DNA of 61,323 nucleotides. Source: Thalassolituus sp. UBA674 (GTDB taxonomy: Bacteria; Pseudomonadota; Gammaproteobacteria; Pseudomonadales; Oceanobacteraceae). The notes under the pieces were generated by a model. That model saw only the letters and a list, made by a program, of their open reading frames with translations, was not told the DNA's origin and searched no databases. Position 1 is the first letter of the stretch. The number at the start of each line of letters is the position of its first letter. The stretch is from positions 6,159 through 67,481 of the forward strand of contig DBNK01000005.1 in assembly GCA_002298335.1 (NCBI GenBank). The letters run 5' to 3'. A program made the translations under genes and the position numbers. Of this stretch, positions 49,453 to 58,755 are shown one piece after another.

Positions 49453-51171
49453 GTGAGCACCCTGTCTCCACTGATCCGCACCCGTGAGTGCCCGGCCTTG
49501 CCAGAGCTGCCTGGTCTTGGTCCGGTGCTGTCGCGCATTTACCGTGCCCGGGGTATCCGCACCGAACAGGAGTTGGTTCTGACGCTCCAGGACCTGGAAC
49601 CCTACCACAGCCTCAAAGGTATGGACGCCGCCGTGGAGGCGCTGTTGCCGGTGGTGCTTAGGCAGAAAAAGCTGCTGGTGGTCGGCGACTTCGACGCCGA
49701 TGGCGCCACGAGTACGGCGCTGGTTATCCGGGCTTTGCATATGCTCGGCGCGACGCGGGTGGATTATCTGGTACCCGACCGTTTTGATCTGGGCTACGGC
49801 CTGTCTCCCGGGCTGGTGGAGATTGCCCGGGGGTATGAGCCGGATCTGATCATGACGGTTGATAACGGTATTGCTTCGGTCAGTGGTGTTGCGGCGGCCA
49901 GGGCAGCGGGGATTCCGGTGCTGGTGACCGACCATCACCTGCCCGGGGATGAGCTGCCGGATGCGCTGGCGATTGTGAATCCGAACCAGCCGGGTTGTGA
50001 TTTTCCGTCGAAAGCGGCCTGCGGCTGTACCGTGGCCTTCTACGTGATGCTGGCGCTGCGCGCTGCCCTGGTAGAACGGGGTGTGTTCACGAAAGAGACG
50101 GCTCCGAATCTGACCTGTCTGCTGGATCTGGTGGCCTTGGCCACGGTGGCCGATGTCGTACCACTCGACCGCAATAACCGCATTCTGGTGGAGCAGGGGC
50201 TGCGCCGTATCCGCTCAGGCGCGACTCAACCGGGCATACTGGCCCTGCTGCAGGTTGCCGGCAAAGATGCCCGGCGCATGACATCAACCGACTTCGGTTT
50301 CGCCATCGGGCCGCGCATCAATGCCGCCGGACGGTTGACCGATATGTCCGCCGGCATCGAGTGCCTGCTGACAGACGATCCGCAGAGAGCACTGTCGCTG
50401 GCCGCTGAGCTGGACAGTCTCAACCGTGAGCGCCGCCAGATCGAACAGACCATGCAGACCGAAGCACTGCAGTTACTGGAGCAGGTCAGAGAGACTGACG
50501 AGCGCCGCACCGGCGTGTGTCTGTTTCACAGGGAGTGGCATCAGGGCGTGATCGGTATTCTCGCATCGCGTATCAAAGAACGTCTCTACCGCCCGGTGAT
50601 TGCTTTTGCACCAGGGGATCAGGGCGACCTGAAAGGCTCGGCACGCTCCATTCCCGGACTGCACATGCGCGATGCTCTGGATCTGACTGACAAGCGTCAT
50701 CCCGGGCTTATTATCAAATTCGGTGGCCATGCCATGGCAGCCGGATTAACCCTCCGGAGTGATGCTCTGGATGCCTTCAGCGACGCCTTTGATGCCGTGT
50801 GCCGGGAGCTGCTGGATGACGCCGATCTGCATCACCGTCTGGATACCGACGGTGAATTATCCGCTCAGGAATTCACCATGGATCTGGCCGAGCAGATACG
50901 CCTGGGTGGCCCCTGGGGACAGGGATTCCCCGAGCCTTTATTTGCCGGCGAGTTCCGCCTGCAACAGCAGCGTCTGGTGGGAGGGCATCACCTGAAAATG
51001 ATGTTGCAGCCCCTGCGCAGTGATACTGCACTGGATGCCATCTGCTTTAATATTGATACCGCGGTCTGGCCGGACTATGACCGTGACATTCTGCGCTGCG
51101 TCTTCCAGCTGGATGTGAACGAATACCGCGGCCAGCGGTCTGTTCAGTTACTGATACGCCATATTGAATGA
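49453..51171 (+). CDS. recJ: Single-stranded-DNA-specific exonuclease RecJ
   Basis: I choose GTG 49453 (VSTLSPLIRTRECPALPELP) with CAGGTG upstream, giving 572 aa (E. coli RecJ 577). The DHH-type motifs are present: 'LLVVGDFDADGATSTALVIR', 'DLIMTVDNGIASVSGVAAAR', 'VLVTDHHLPGDELPDALAIV' with NPNQPG, and the DHHA1 part 'LIIKFGGHAMAAGLTLRSDA'. RecJ is a 5'-3' exonuclease in recombination and mismatch repair. A TTG at 49438 is a possible longer start. Confidence 0.96.
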   Translation: MSTLSPLIRTRECPALPELPGLGPVLSRIYRARGIRTEQELVLTLQDLEPYHSLKGMDAAVEALLPVVLRQKKLLVVGDFDADGATSTALVIRALHMLGATRVDYLVPDRFDLGYGLSPGLVEIARGYEPDLIMTVDNGIASVSGVAAARAAGIPVLVTDHHLPGDELPDALAIVNPNQPGCDFPSKAACGCTVAFYVMLALRAALVERGVFTKETAPNLTCLLDLVALATVADVVPLDRNNRILVEQGLRRIRSGATQPGILALLQVAGKDARRMTSTDFGFAIGPRINAAGRLTDMSAGIECLLTDDPQRALSLAAELDSLNRERRQIEQTMQTEALQLLEQVRETDERRTGVCLFHREWHQGVIGILASRIKERLYRPVIAFAPGDQGDLKGSARSIPGLHMRDALDLTDKRHPGLIIKFGGHAMAAGLTLRSDALDAFSDAFDAVCRELLDDADLHHRLDTDGELSAQEFTMDLAEQIRLGGPWGQGFPEPLFAGEFRLQQQRLVGGHHLKMMLQPLRSDTALDAICFNIDTAVWPDYDRDILRCVFQLDVNEYRGQRSVQLLIRHIE

Positions 51172-51258
51172 GTTCACCGCAGCTGAACTCCGGCACCCGG
51201 TGGATTTATGTCCGGGTGCTATTTATAGTGAGCTGATAAGGATAAGACCGGATTAATT

Positions 51259-51765
51259 ATGCTGACTTTTCTTGCAAAACTTCTGAGCGCCCTCAACTCA
51301 GAAGCCTCTCCGGGGCAGGTGGCGTTTGCCTTTGCACTGGCCATGATCGTCGGGTTCACACCCTTCTGGTCTTTCATCAATCTGTTCGTTCTGCTGATTG
51401 CCCTGCTGCTGCGGATTAATTTCAGCGCCTTTATTTTCGGCGTCATGGTGTTCTCTCTGGTGGGCTACGCTGTTGACCCACTCTCAGCCCGTCTTGGCGA
51501 GACCCTGTTACTGAACCCGGATCTGCGGGAAACGTGGACAGCCATGTACCAGAATGAATGGCTGCGTATTCTGGCCTTTAACAATACCGTGACTCTGGGC
51601 GGGTTGATTATCGGGCTGATTGCACTGATCCCCGTCACGGTTGCCAGTCGTCTGCTGGTGCTCCAGTACCGCCACCGCTTTATGGCCTGGATCAATAAAC
51701 TGAAAGTTGTGCAGATGCTCAAGGCGAGTAAGTTTTATCACCTCTACAACACCTTCGCAGGATAA
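51259..51765 (+). CDS. TIGR03546 family membrane protein (DUF2062-like)
   Basis: The 168-aa protein has three or four hydrophobic segments ('VAFAFALAMIVGFTPFWSF', 'FVLLIALLLRINFSAFIFG', 'LGGLIIGLIALIPVTVASRL'), starting 'MLTFLAKLLSALNSEASPGQ'. It reads as the TIGR03546 family, which is found next to TIGR03545 genes. Function unknown. It is 5 bp before its usual partner. Confidence 0.87.
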   Translation: MLTFLAKLLSALNSEASPGQVAFAFALAMIVGFTPFWSFINLFVLLIALLLRINFSAFIFGVMVFSLVGYAVDPLSARLGETLLLNPDLRETWTAMYQNEWLRILAFNNTVTLGGLIIGLIALIPVTVASRLLVLQYRHRFMAWINKLKVVQMLKASKFYHLYNTFAG

Positions 51766-51770
51766 CCGGA

Positions 51771-53624
51771 ATGACAAAATGGATACGTTGGTCCGGTCTG
51801 CTGGGCTTTGTCGCGGTGATTGCATTAATCGCCGCCCTGATACTGGTCGCCTTACCCTGGATTATTAAATTCAGCATCGAATTCGCTGGCACTAAAATGG
51901 CCGGAGCTAAAGTGACGCTCGACGATGTCGACGTCACGGCTTCCCCTTTCGGGGTGAAGCTGGTTCACCTCCAGGTGGCTGACGCCCGTCAGCCGATGCA
52001 GAACCTGCTGGAATTTGATCAGGCCCATGCGGATCTGGAACTGGCTCCGCTGCTGATCGGTAAAGCCATCAGCAATGAGTTGTCGGTCAGCAATCTGCAA
52101 TTTCACACGGCACGCAGCGAAAGCGGTGCATTACCGGTGGAAGAAAAGAAAGCCATCGCAGAAAAGAACGCTGAACCTTCTGCCACTCAGAAAGTAATGG
52201 AAGAGCTGCCCAGTGCCGATGAAATTCTCGCCCGTGAAACGCTGAAAACACCACAGGCGGCGGAACAGCTGCAGACGACCTGGAAAACCAGCAGTCAGGC
52301 GGTGGAGAAAGCGGTCAGCTCGGTGCCGGATGAAAAAGCACTGAAGAACTACGAAAAAGAAATCAACGCCATTACCAGCGGGCGCCTGGAATCGCTGGAA
52401 GACTTCCAGCAGCGCAAGGCCAGACTCGACGATCTGAAAAAGCAGTTTAAAGCTGATAAACAGGCACTGACCGATGCCAGGGATACGGTACAGAGCAGCC
52501 GTAAAGATCTCAGTAACGCGGTTGCCGCACTGAAAGCCGCTCCCGGTGAAGACATGGCCTACCTGAAAGACAAATACCAGCTGAGTGGTGCCGGAGCCGC
52601 CAACATGACGGGTCTGTTATTTGGTGATGAAGCCGCAGGCTGGGCTCAGGAGGCTCTGTACTGGTATGAAAAAGTAAAACCGTATCTGGATTCCGGTGGT
52701 GCAGACGAAGAACAAGTGGAAGAGGAAAAAGCACCGCGGATGACCGGTCGTTTTGTGAACTTCCCGACGTCCGATCCCTGGCCGGATTTCATGATCCGCA
52801 AGGCCTACATCACCGGGCCGCTGGATGGCGGTAAGCTGAAAATAGAAGGCCGTGACATCACCCATCAGCAGGCCGTGACCGGACGTCCCACCGTATTCAC
52901 CGCGACCGGGGTCGAGCTGCAGAGCATCGGTGACCTGAACGCACAACTGGTACTCAATCACACCCGGGTACCGGGCGAAGACACCCTGACACTGAGCATC
53001 AGCGACTGGAAGATGGCGCCGTTATCGCTTGGCGTTGCCGGTGCAGAGCTGGCATCATCACGGGTGCGGCTGAATGCTGATGCTCAGGTGATTTCCGGTG
53101 AGCTGGTGGCGGGTGCCAAAGCGCAGGTCAGCAATGCCCGCTTCAGCGGTGACGGTAAAACCCTGTTTGCCAAAGAACTGAATCAGGCTCTGGCGGGCAT
53201 CACTCAGTTCAGCGTGAATGCCAGTGCTCAGGGGCCTCTCCTGCACCCTGATATTGGTCTTGGTTCTGACCTCGACCGGCAGCTGCAGGCGGCGTTTAAC
53301 AAACGTATCAAAGCCAAGCAGGATGAACTGGAAGCGCGTCTGAAGAAGAAACTGAATGAACAGGTGGATCAGTACGCCGGCGAATACGCCGATGAGCTGA
53401 AACAGCTGGCAGCAATGGATGGCTCCCTGCAGGACCGTCTGAATTCATTGCAGGATCTGGCTTCGGCCGAGCTGGAAAGTTTTAAAGATCAGCAGGAGCG
53501 GGAAGCGAAAGCGAAACTCGAAGCCGAAAAAGCCGAGGCTAAAGCAAAAGCTGACGCCGAAGCGAAAAAGAAAGAAGACGAACTCAAAAATAAAGCCAAA
53601 GACAAACTGAAAAATTTATTCTGA
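51771..53624 (+). CDS. TIGR03545 family envelope protein (AsmA-like)
   Basis: The 617-aa protein has one N-terminal transmembrane segment (about 8-33), an AsmA/DUF748-like start ('MAGAKVTLDDVDVTASPFGV', 'LHQVADA'-type 'LVHLQVADARQPMQNL'), a coiled-coil centre (about 180-260), a second beta part, and a C-terminal long basic/acidic helix (from about 505, 'KAKLEAEKAEAKAKADAEAK'). It is the partner of TIGR03546 just upstream. Probably periplasmic and involved in the envelope; the role is not established. Confidence 0.87.
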   Translation: MTKWIRWSGLLGFVAVIALIAALILVALPWIIKFSIEFAGTKMAGAKVTLDDVDVTASPFGVKLVHLQVADARQPMQNLLEFDQAHADLELAPLLIGKAISNELSVSNLQFHTARSESGALPVEEKKAIAEKNAEPSATQKVMEELPSADEILARETLKTPQAAEQLQTTWKTSSQAVEKAVSSVPDEKALKNYEKEINAITSGRLESLEDFQQRKARLDDLKKQFKADKQALTDARDTVQSSRKDLSNAVAALKAAPGEDMAYLKDKYQLSGAGAANMTGLLFGDEAAGWAQEALYWYEKVKPYLDSGGADEEQVEEEKAPRMTGRFVNFPTSDPWPDFMIRKAYITGPLDGGKLKIEGRDITHQQAVTGRPTVFTATGVELQSIGDLNAQLVLNHTRVPGEDTLTLSISDWKMAPLSLGVAGAELASSRVRLNADAQVISGELVAGAKAQVSNARFSGDGKTLFAKELNQALAGITQFSVNASAQGPLLHPDIGLGSDLDRQLQAAFNKRIKAKQDELEARLKKKLNEQVDQYAGEYADELKQLAAMDGSLQDRLNSLQDLASAELESFKDQQEREAKAKLEAEKAEAKAKADAEAKKKEDELKNKAKDKLKNLF

Positions 53625-53983
53625 TGACCACTGAAAGCAGCATAACCACCCGGAAGCTGAGTCCGGAAGAATTTAAAGCCACCCAGAACAGCCCACAGCG
53701 TGTGATGGACAGTACGCCACCGGCGGACTTCTGGGATTACGTCGCCGCGATTCCGGCGGACGATTTTGAATTTTTTGATTGCCGTGCCGGCAACATCACC
53801 CACGTGTATCGCATGGCGGATGAATATGAACACGTACTGATTAACAGTCAGTATCAGGGGGTGGCTATGGTGGTTGTGACGGATCTGAAAAACAATACCG
53901 TCTACGGTCATTTCCTTCTCGATCTGAATCCACCGGGAACCCGTATTCCGGAAGGCGATCAGCCCACCGGACAGGCAGACTGA
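53624..53983 (+). CDS. Uncharacterised 119-aa protein in the TIGR03545 operon
   Basis: The start overlaps the stop of the TIGR03545 gene (TGATG), so it is coupled. The protein is small and acidic with 'FWDYVAAIPADDFEFFDCRA' and 'YRMADEYEHVLINSQYQGVA', then 'MVVVTDLKNNTVYGHFLLDL'. No signal peptide or known domain is seen. A bidirectional terminator follows. Confidence 0.75.
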   Translation: MTTESSITTRKLSPEEFKATQNSPQRVMDSTPPADFWDYVAAIPADDFEFFDCRAGNITHVYRMADEYEHVLINSQYQGVAMVVVTDLKNNTVYGHFLLDLNPPGTRIPEGDQPTGQAD

Positions 53984-53996
53984 TCTTTTCACACAG

Positions 53997-54028
53997 AAAA
54001 AATCCCGGAATTACCGGGATTTTTTTTG
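53997..54028. terminator. Bidirectional terminator at 54.0 kb
   Basis: AATCCCGG (54001-54008) pairs with CCGGGATT (54014-54021), with an A-run before and eight T's after. It lies between two convergent genes. Confidence 0.9.
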
Positions 54029-54034
54029 CCTTAA

Positions 54035-54295
54035 TTATTGGTCGCGGTTTTTGGATTTTGCCTTCGGCTTCTCATCATCGTCACAAGGACGTTTGTGCTT
54101 TTCCGGTGGGGTAAAACCTTTCTCTTCCATACAGGCGCGCATGGCCTCACGGTCTCCTTTTGCTACCGTATCACGGCATTCCGCTTTGGCGGCTTTTACC
54201 GCTTCACGGTCTGGCATGCCTTCATGGTGGGCGGCAAAGGCGACGCCACTGAAAGACATCATCATCGCAAAACAGGCGATCAGTACTTTTTTCAT
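54035..54295 (-). CDS. Small secreted Cys- and Lys-rich protein
   Basis: Start at ATG 54295 (MKKVLIACFAMMMSFSGVAF), giving 86 aa with a signal peptide cleaved near AFA-AHHEG. The mature part is highly charged with three Cys ('KAECRDTVAKGDREAMRACM', 'KRPCDDDEKPKAKSKN') and a His pair at the new N-terminus. No family is recognised; metal binding is possible but only a guess. Confidence 0.72.
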   Translation of the reverse strand: MKKVLIACFAMMMSFSGVAFAAHHEGMPDREAVKAAKAECRDTVAKGDREAMRACMEEKGFTPPEKHKRPCDDDEKPKAKSKNRDQ

Positions 54296-54437
54296 GATTC
54301 CTCCCGGAGCTCCGGTCTCAGTTGGTACAAAGGGGGTATGAAAAGAGTAGCGCGTGTAAGCAGTCCGGTGTGTCGGGAATTGCCTGAACCGCATCAGAAT
54401 TTGTCAGCTTCTGTGCGGTCCAGTGTCAGGATAAAGA

Positions 54438-57272
54438 TCAGTCAGTGGCACCCGGGCTGACGGCCGGGAAGCGCGGCAAACCCGCACGTTCAAGGTCAGA
54501 CAGGTTGCTGAAGGAATCCAGTTCACCACCTTTGCTGAACAGCAGCCAGCTGTACTGGCCGTTGATCATGGCATCCTGATACAGGGCTCTGACCTCGTCC
54601 AGAGTCAGTCCGGCAACCCGGGATGCGATCTGCTCGCGGCTGTCGAATGTGGTGCGGCCGCTGAGCAGTTCACTCCAGTTGCGCAGGGCCTTTTCCGCCA
54701 TGTTTTTCGGTTTTTCCGTCAGTCGTGTCACCAGACCCTCGCGGAACAGGGCAAATTCCTCTTCCTTCATGTCGGTCAGTGTACCTACGTAATCACGGAA
54801 GAAGAGTTCCGACTGTTCGATCATCTGCTCAGGAGTGGCCTCCGGTGACTGCACCACAAAAATCAACCCGGGGACGGCATCGCGCGGGAAGGCTGCAGCG
54901 TAAACAATGTAGCCCAGCTGCTTCTCGGTACGGATGACATTGTAATACGGGGTCGAGATCATATGGCCGAGCAGGCCCATGACCGCCCGGGCATCGTCAG
55001 ACGTCTCTTTGCCCTGTACATACAGCGCCATGGCCATATCCGGATGATCCTGAGTGATGTCCTGCTGGTAGCGTCCGTCAGGCAGTTGTACGGTCCGCGG
55101 CAGTGCGCTGAATGCCGTGCTGGCCGGGTAGGTATCGTTGAGGATGTCCGCCAGCAGTGTGGCCTGTACGGCGCTGACGCTGCCGTGCACATAGCTCAGG
55201 CTGGCGAGGTCGCGTGGGAAATCCCGGGCAAACTGACGGACATCAGCGGCACTGAGGGTGTCGAGCTGAGCCTGCAGTTCGTCTTCACTGAAGGAAGGGT
55301 AGGTCAGCCAGCGGTTCATCTCGGCCATGACACGCTGATACGGACGCGCTTTGGCAGCATTCTGCAGTTCACGCCGCAGGCTTTCACGGTAGCGCACGAA
55401 GGCATCGTCGCTGACTTCAAAGCTGTGCATGGTATTCAGCACACGGCGCAGCAGTTCCGGCAGTTTGTCCTGAAAACCGGCCACGCGGATTTCCAGCCCC
55501 TGCTCATTGACCGACAGGCTGTAGCCCAGCCCGGCCAGTTGCGCCGGATAGCTGTAGGTATTGAGGTTCTCATTCACCGCACGCACGTAAAGACGGGCCA
55601 GCAGTTGCTGGCGGGCGTCATCTCTGGCCTGTGGCAGCATCAGGCGTGCGAGGAACTGACTCTTCGGCAGTGCAAAATCGTGTTCCGGGTAGTACCAGAC
55701 CTGACGCTCCGGGCTGTTGACTAATATGTCCGGAGTGTCACTGGCCGGCGCCGGATCCATGCTGAAGTCTTCCGGAATGAAGGGGTTGGGCTCGGGCAGG
55801 TGTAATGCTTCCAGTCCTTCAACGGCAATATCCGGGTCATAGTCGAGTGGCGCAATGGCCACAGCAGTACCGTACCAGGGGTCTGTGCTGTCAGTGCTGA
55901 TATCCGGAGCGATGAGGGTTCGTACCATGTTGTCCCGGGTCAGCTTGCTGATGTAGGTCTGCAGCAGGTCGTCGGAGGGCGGGTCGGCGCGGAAGCTGCC
56001 GTAAATAATGTCAGCAGGCGGGAAATTCTGCATATTGCCGCTGAGGCTGGTGGCGTAGCGGGCAATGTCACCATGCTCCTGATAACGGAAGGACATATCA
56101 TTCAGCAGCTGCAGTTCGTGTTTGAGGTAATCCGGCAGCGGCCCGGAGTTGAGCAGATCAATGTAGCTCAGCAGAACGCGGGTGATGGCGTCGGTGTTCT
56201 CAGCCCCTGCCCGGGTCAGGCCGATGGTCACGGTCAGGGCTGACGCGTTCTCGGTGCTCAGTGAGACACCGGCATTAAGGTTCTCTGCCCAGCCCTTGCT
56301 CTTCAGCAGCGCCAGTATGCTGCCTTCACCTTCGTGGCCGAGCAGGTGGCTGAGCAGCCCCAGCGGCTTGTTGGCGTAATGGCTTTCAACTTCCGGCAGC
56401 GGGAAGGTAAAGCGTATCTGGCGCAGCTCTTTCACCGGTTCAATGTGCATATCCAGTGGCAGGCTTTCAGTGCGGTACACCGGGACGTCGGCACGGCTGA
56501 AGTGCACGTCCCGGTGCGGCACGGCACTGAATTCGGCCGTGGCCAGCTGTTCCAGTGTGGCCAGCGGGTAGTCGCCGGTGATCACCAGCGTCATACGGTC
56601 AGCGCTGTAATGAGTCTGGTAGAACTCAATCAGCTCGTCACGGGTATTACTGTCAGGACGGTTGGCCAGGGTATCCAGGTTGCCGGTGGAGAAGCGGGCA
56701 AAGGAAAAGTCCGGGTTCATGGCCAGTTTGCCGGCGGCGAAAATACGGCGGCCATCGTCTTTCAGGCTGGCTTTGTATTCGGCATTCACGGCGTTCATCT
56801 CACGTTCGACATAAGCGGCATCGAAGGTGGGTGAGATGAAGAAGGGAGCAAAGCGGTCCAGTGCTGGTGTCAGCTGGTCGTTATCAACATCAAAGAAGTA
56901 GGTGGTCTGGCGGTAGGAGGTGAAGGCGTTGTGGCTGCCGCCATTCTGGCTGATGAAGTGCTGGTAGGCATCGGCATCTGGGTAGGGCTCAGTACCGAGG
57001 AACAGCATGTGTTCCAGAAAGTGCGCCAGCCCCTCGCGGCCCTCAGGATCATCCATGGCGCCGACTCCGACGCTCATGGCGGCGCTGGCCTTATCCGCCC
57101 CGGGAGTCTGTACCAGTAATACCCTCAGGCCGTTTTCCAGCTGCAGATAGCGGTAGCTGTAAGGGTCAGCAGGGCTGCTGACGGGCTGAGTGGCGTGAGA
57201 CATACGGATCACAGAATAAATGATGGCGGCCAGGACGATAACCAGAAACGTCCAGTAACGGGGGGACAGCAT
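54438..57272 (-). CDS. M16 family zinc metallopeptidase (insulinase/pitrilysin-like)
   Basis: The 944-aa protein has an N-terminal transmembrane anchor or signal (about 8-24), then the inverted zinc motif H84-F-L-E-H88 with E165 as likely third ligand ('MNAVNAEYK'). It contains two or four M16 half-domains; the second half lacks the zinc motif, as in pitrilysin (PtrA, 962 aa). It probably degrades short peptides in the periplasm. Its start lies 13 bp after the small gene at 57.3 kb. Confidence 0.93.
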   Translation of the reverse strand: MLSPRYWTFLVIVLAAIIYSVIRMSHATQPVSSPADPYSYRYLQLENGLRVLLVQTPGADKASAAMSVGVGAMDDPEGREGLAHFLEHMLFLGTEPYPDADAYQHFISQNGGSHNAFTSYRQTTYFFDVDNDQLTPALDRFAPFFISPTFDAAYVEREMNAVNAEYKASLKDDGRRIFAAGKLAMNPDFSFARFSTGNLDTLANRPDSNTRDELIEFYQTHYSADRMTLVITGDYPLATLEQLATAEFSAVPHRDVHFSRADVPVYRTESLPLDMHIEPVKELRQIRFTFPLPEVESHYANKPLGLLSHLLGHEGEGSILALLKSKGWAENLNAGVSLSTENASALTVTIGLTRAGAENTDAITRVLLSYIDLLNSGPLPDYLKHELQLLNDMSFRYQEHGDIARYATSLSGNMQNFPPADIIYGSFRADPPSDDLLQTYISKLTRDNMVRTLIAPDISTDSTDPWYGTAVAIAPLDYDPDIAVEGLEALHLPEPNPFIPEDFSMDPAPASDTPDILVNSPERQVWYYPEHDFALPKSQFLARLMLPQARDDARQQLLARLYVRAVNENLNTYSYPAQLAGLGYSLSVNEQGLEIRVAGFQDKLPELLRRVLNTMHSFEVSDDAFVRYRESLRRELQNAAKARPYQRVMAEMNRWLTYPSFSEDELQAQLDTLSAADVRQFARDFPRDLASLSYVHGSVSAVQATLLADILNDTYPASTAFSALPRTVQLPDGRYQQDITQDHPDMAMALYVQGKETSDDARAVMGLLGHMISTPYYNVIRTEKQLGYIVYAAAFPRDAVPGLIFVVQSPEATPEQMIEQSELFFRDYVGTLTDMKEEEFALFREGLVTRLTEKPKNMAEKALRNWSELLSGRTTFDSREQIASRVAGLTLDEVRALYQDAMINGQYSWLLFSKGGELDSFSNLSDLERAGLPRFPAVSPGATD

Positions 57273-57285
57273 GCCTGCTCCTGTT

Positions 57286-57546
57286 TCAATGTGAGATCTT
57301 CTGCTGGAATATGATTGCCCTGGCGTCTTCCAGGTTGTGTTTTTCAGGATTCAGGCGGGCAATAGCATCAAGACGCGCTTTGGTCTCATCAAGTTCCTGA
57401 ACCAGCAGAGAAAACTGCTCTTCAAAACCTTTATCAATGGCATCGTACAGGTCTTTGACCTGATCCTGAGAGTTAGCGCTCTTGCCTTCTCGCAGCGTTT
57501 TCAGACAGGCGAGGGCGATCTTGTGGTAAATCTGGTCTTTGTTCAT
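57286..57546 (-). CDS. Uncharacterised 86-aa cytoplasmic protein
   Basis: Start at ATG 57546 (MNKDQIYHKIALACLKTLRE) with GGAGAAC upstream. It is an all-helical acidic protein ('LYDAIDKGFEEQFSLLVQEL', 'DETKARLDAIARLNPEKH'). No domain is recognised. It is 13 bp upstream of the M16 peptidase gene and likely cotranscribed. Confidence 0.7.
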   Translation of the reverse strand: MNKDQIYHKIALACLKTLREGKSANSQDQVKDLYDAIDKGFEEQFSLLVQELDETKARLDAIARLNPEKHNLEDARAIIFQQKISH

Positions 57547-57722
57547 AAGTTCTCCGGGGTTCCCAGTATGATACACCATGCTGCAGGCCTCACGAATCGT
57601 GGCTTGTAAGACGATCTTATGGTTTCCGGCAGCGACTTTGTTGCTATCTGTAAAATCCTGTTATCCCGCCTTGCTTTCACGGGAGGGTATCTATACTTGG
57701 ATTATCAGTGTGACGGAATCGA

Positions 57723-58274
57723 GTGTTCAAAGTGAAAGAAAAACAGGCTCTTACGACAGGCGAAGTGGCAAAGTACTGCGGAGTGAACTTCCGTACCGTA
57801 ATCCGCTGGATTGAACGTGGCCATCTTGACGCCTACAAGCTGCCCGGCAGGGGCGACAACCGTATTCCGGTAGAAAGCTTTGTGGACTTTCTGACCAGCA
57901 ACAATATGCCGGTTCCGGATGAACTCAACGAAGCCAGTCACAAGATGGTAATGCTGGCCTCGAACGAGAGCATGGCTGCCGATATCGCCGCCTGCGTGCG
58001 CCGTGCCGGCTGGGACCTGCTGGTCACCCAGGACAGCGTGTACTTCGGTTATCTCATCAGCCAGCATCATCCTGCAGCGGTGGTGGTAACTCAGGCCGGT
58101 GTACAGGATTCAGTACAGAAGATCCTGCGCGACTGTGACCTGAAGGAAACCCTGTGCATTGCGGTAACCGCAGAGGATATACCTGATGCGCTGGCTCAGG
58201 GCTGGATGCACATGCGCTGGCCGCATGATCAGCAACAGTTCATGCTGCAGCTGACCAGCAACGAAGCAGCCTGA
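57723..58274 (+). CDS. Excisionase-type HTH plus receiver-like domain protein
   Basis: The 183-aa protein begins at GTG 57723 (alternatively GTG 57732). Residues 8-60 are an excisionase/MerR-type helix-turn-helix: 'LTTGEVAKYCGVNFRTVIRW', 'IERGHLDAYKLPGRGDNRIP' and 'ESFVDFL'. Residues 72-180 have the alternation of a receiver fold ('HKMVMLASNESMAADIAACV', 'HHPAAVVVTQAGV', 'ETLCIAVTAED') but no Asp at the phosphorylation site. A DNA-binding regulator with a degenerate receiver is likely; target unknown. Confidence 0.8.
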   Translation: MFKVKEKQALTTGEVAKYCGVNFRTVIRWIERGHLDAYKLPGRGDNRIPVESFVDFLTSNNMPVPDELNEASHKMVMLASNESMAADIAACVRRAGWDLLVTQDSVYFGYLISQHHPAAVVVTQAGVQDSVQKILRDCDLKETLCIAVTAEDIPDALAQGWMHMRWPHDQQQFMLQLTSNEAA

Positions 58275-58298
58275 TACTGCTTCCTGCGACCACTGCCG

Positions 58299-58688
58299 TT
58301 ACAGCATGACCTTGCCATAAGGGATATAACGGTTGGTGGTTTCCGCCTTCAGGGCGCGGATGACCTCTTTACCCGGCAGGCGCCCCTGGCGTTTCAGATA
58401 GCGGAACACCGCGATAGCCGGGTTTCCGGCCCCGGATTCAAACCCGGCAGCCGTCATCTCCGCTTTCACATAAAACTCCGCCAGAGCCAGTAACTCCGCA
58501 TCGCTCAGACCCTCCAGCAGAGGCTGCCATTCATCCTCGCTGAGACTGATCCAGCGGGCGGCCTGTTTCAGCAGCAGGTTGTCAGCCTGTTGTAACAGGC
58601 TGCCGGACTGAGCCGCCAGCTCCTGCAGCTGGTGGACAGCGGGGGGAGATACGGTCGCTGGCTCTGTGGGATTCCATTGGCCAATCAT
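58299..58688 (-). CDS. Uncharacterised 129-aa protein
   Basis: Start at ATG 58688 (MIGQWNPTEPATVSPPAVHQ), with AGAGGTG upstream. It is helical throughout: 'LISLSEDEWQPLLEGLSDAE'-like segments (WISLSEDEWQPLLEG), 'LLALAEFYVKAEMTAAGFES' and 'AVFRYLKRQGRLPGKEVIRA'. No domain is recognised. It is convergent with the gene at 57.7 kb and divergent from the acyltransferase. Confidence 0.72.
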   Translation of the reverse strand: MIGQWNPTEPATVSPPAVHQLQELAAQSGSLLQQADNLLLKQAARWISLSEDEWQPLLEGLSDAELLALAEFYVKAEMTAAGFESGAGNPAIAVFRYLKRQGRLPGKEVIRALKAETTNRYIPYGKVML

Positions 58689-58755
58689 AGACACCTCTCG
58701 TTAAACGTCATAAATTGACAGTATCTTATCAGGTCCTTCATCCAAACCGGGCATT

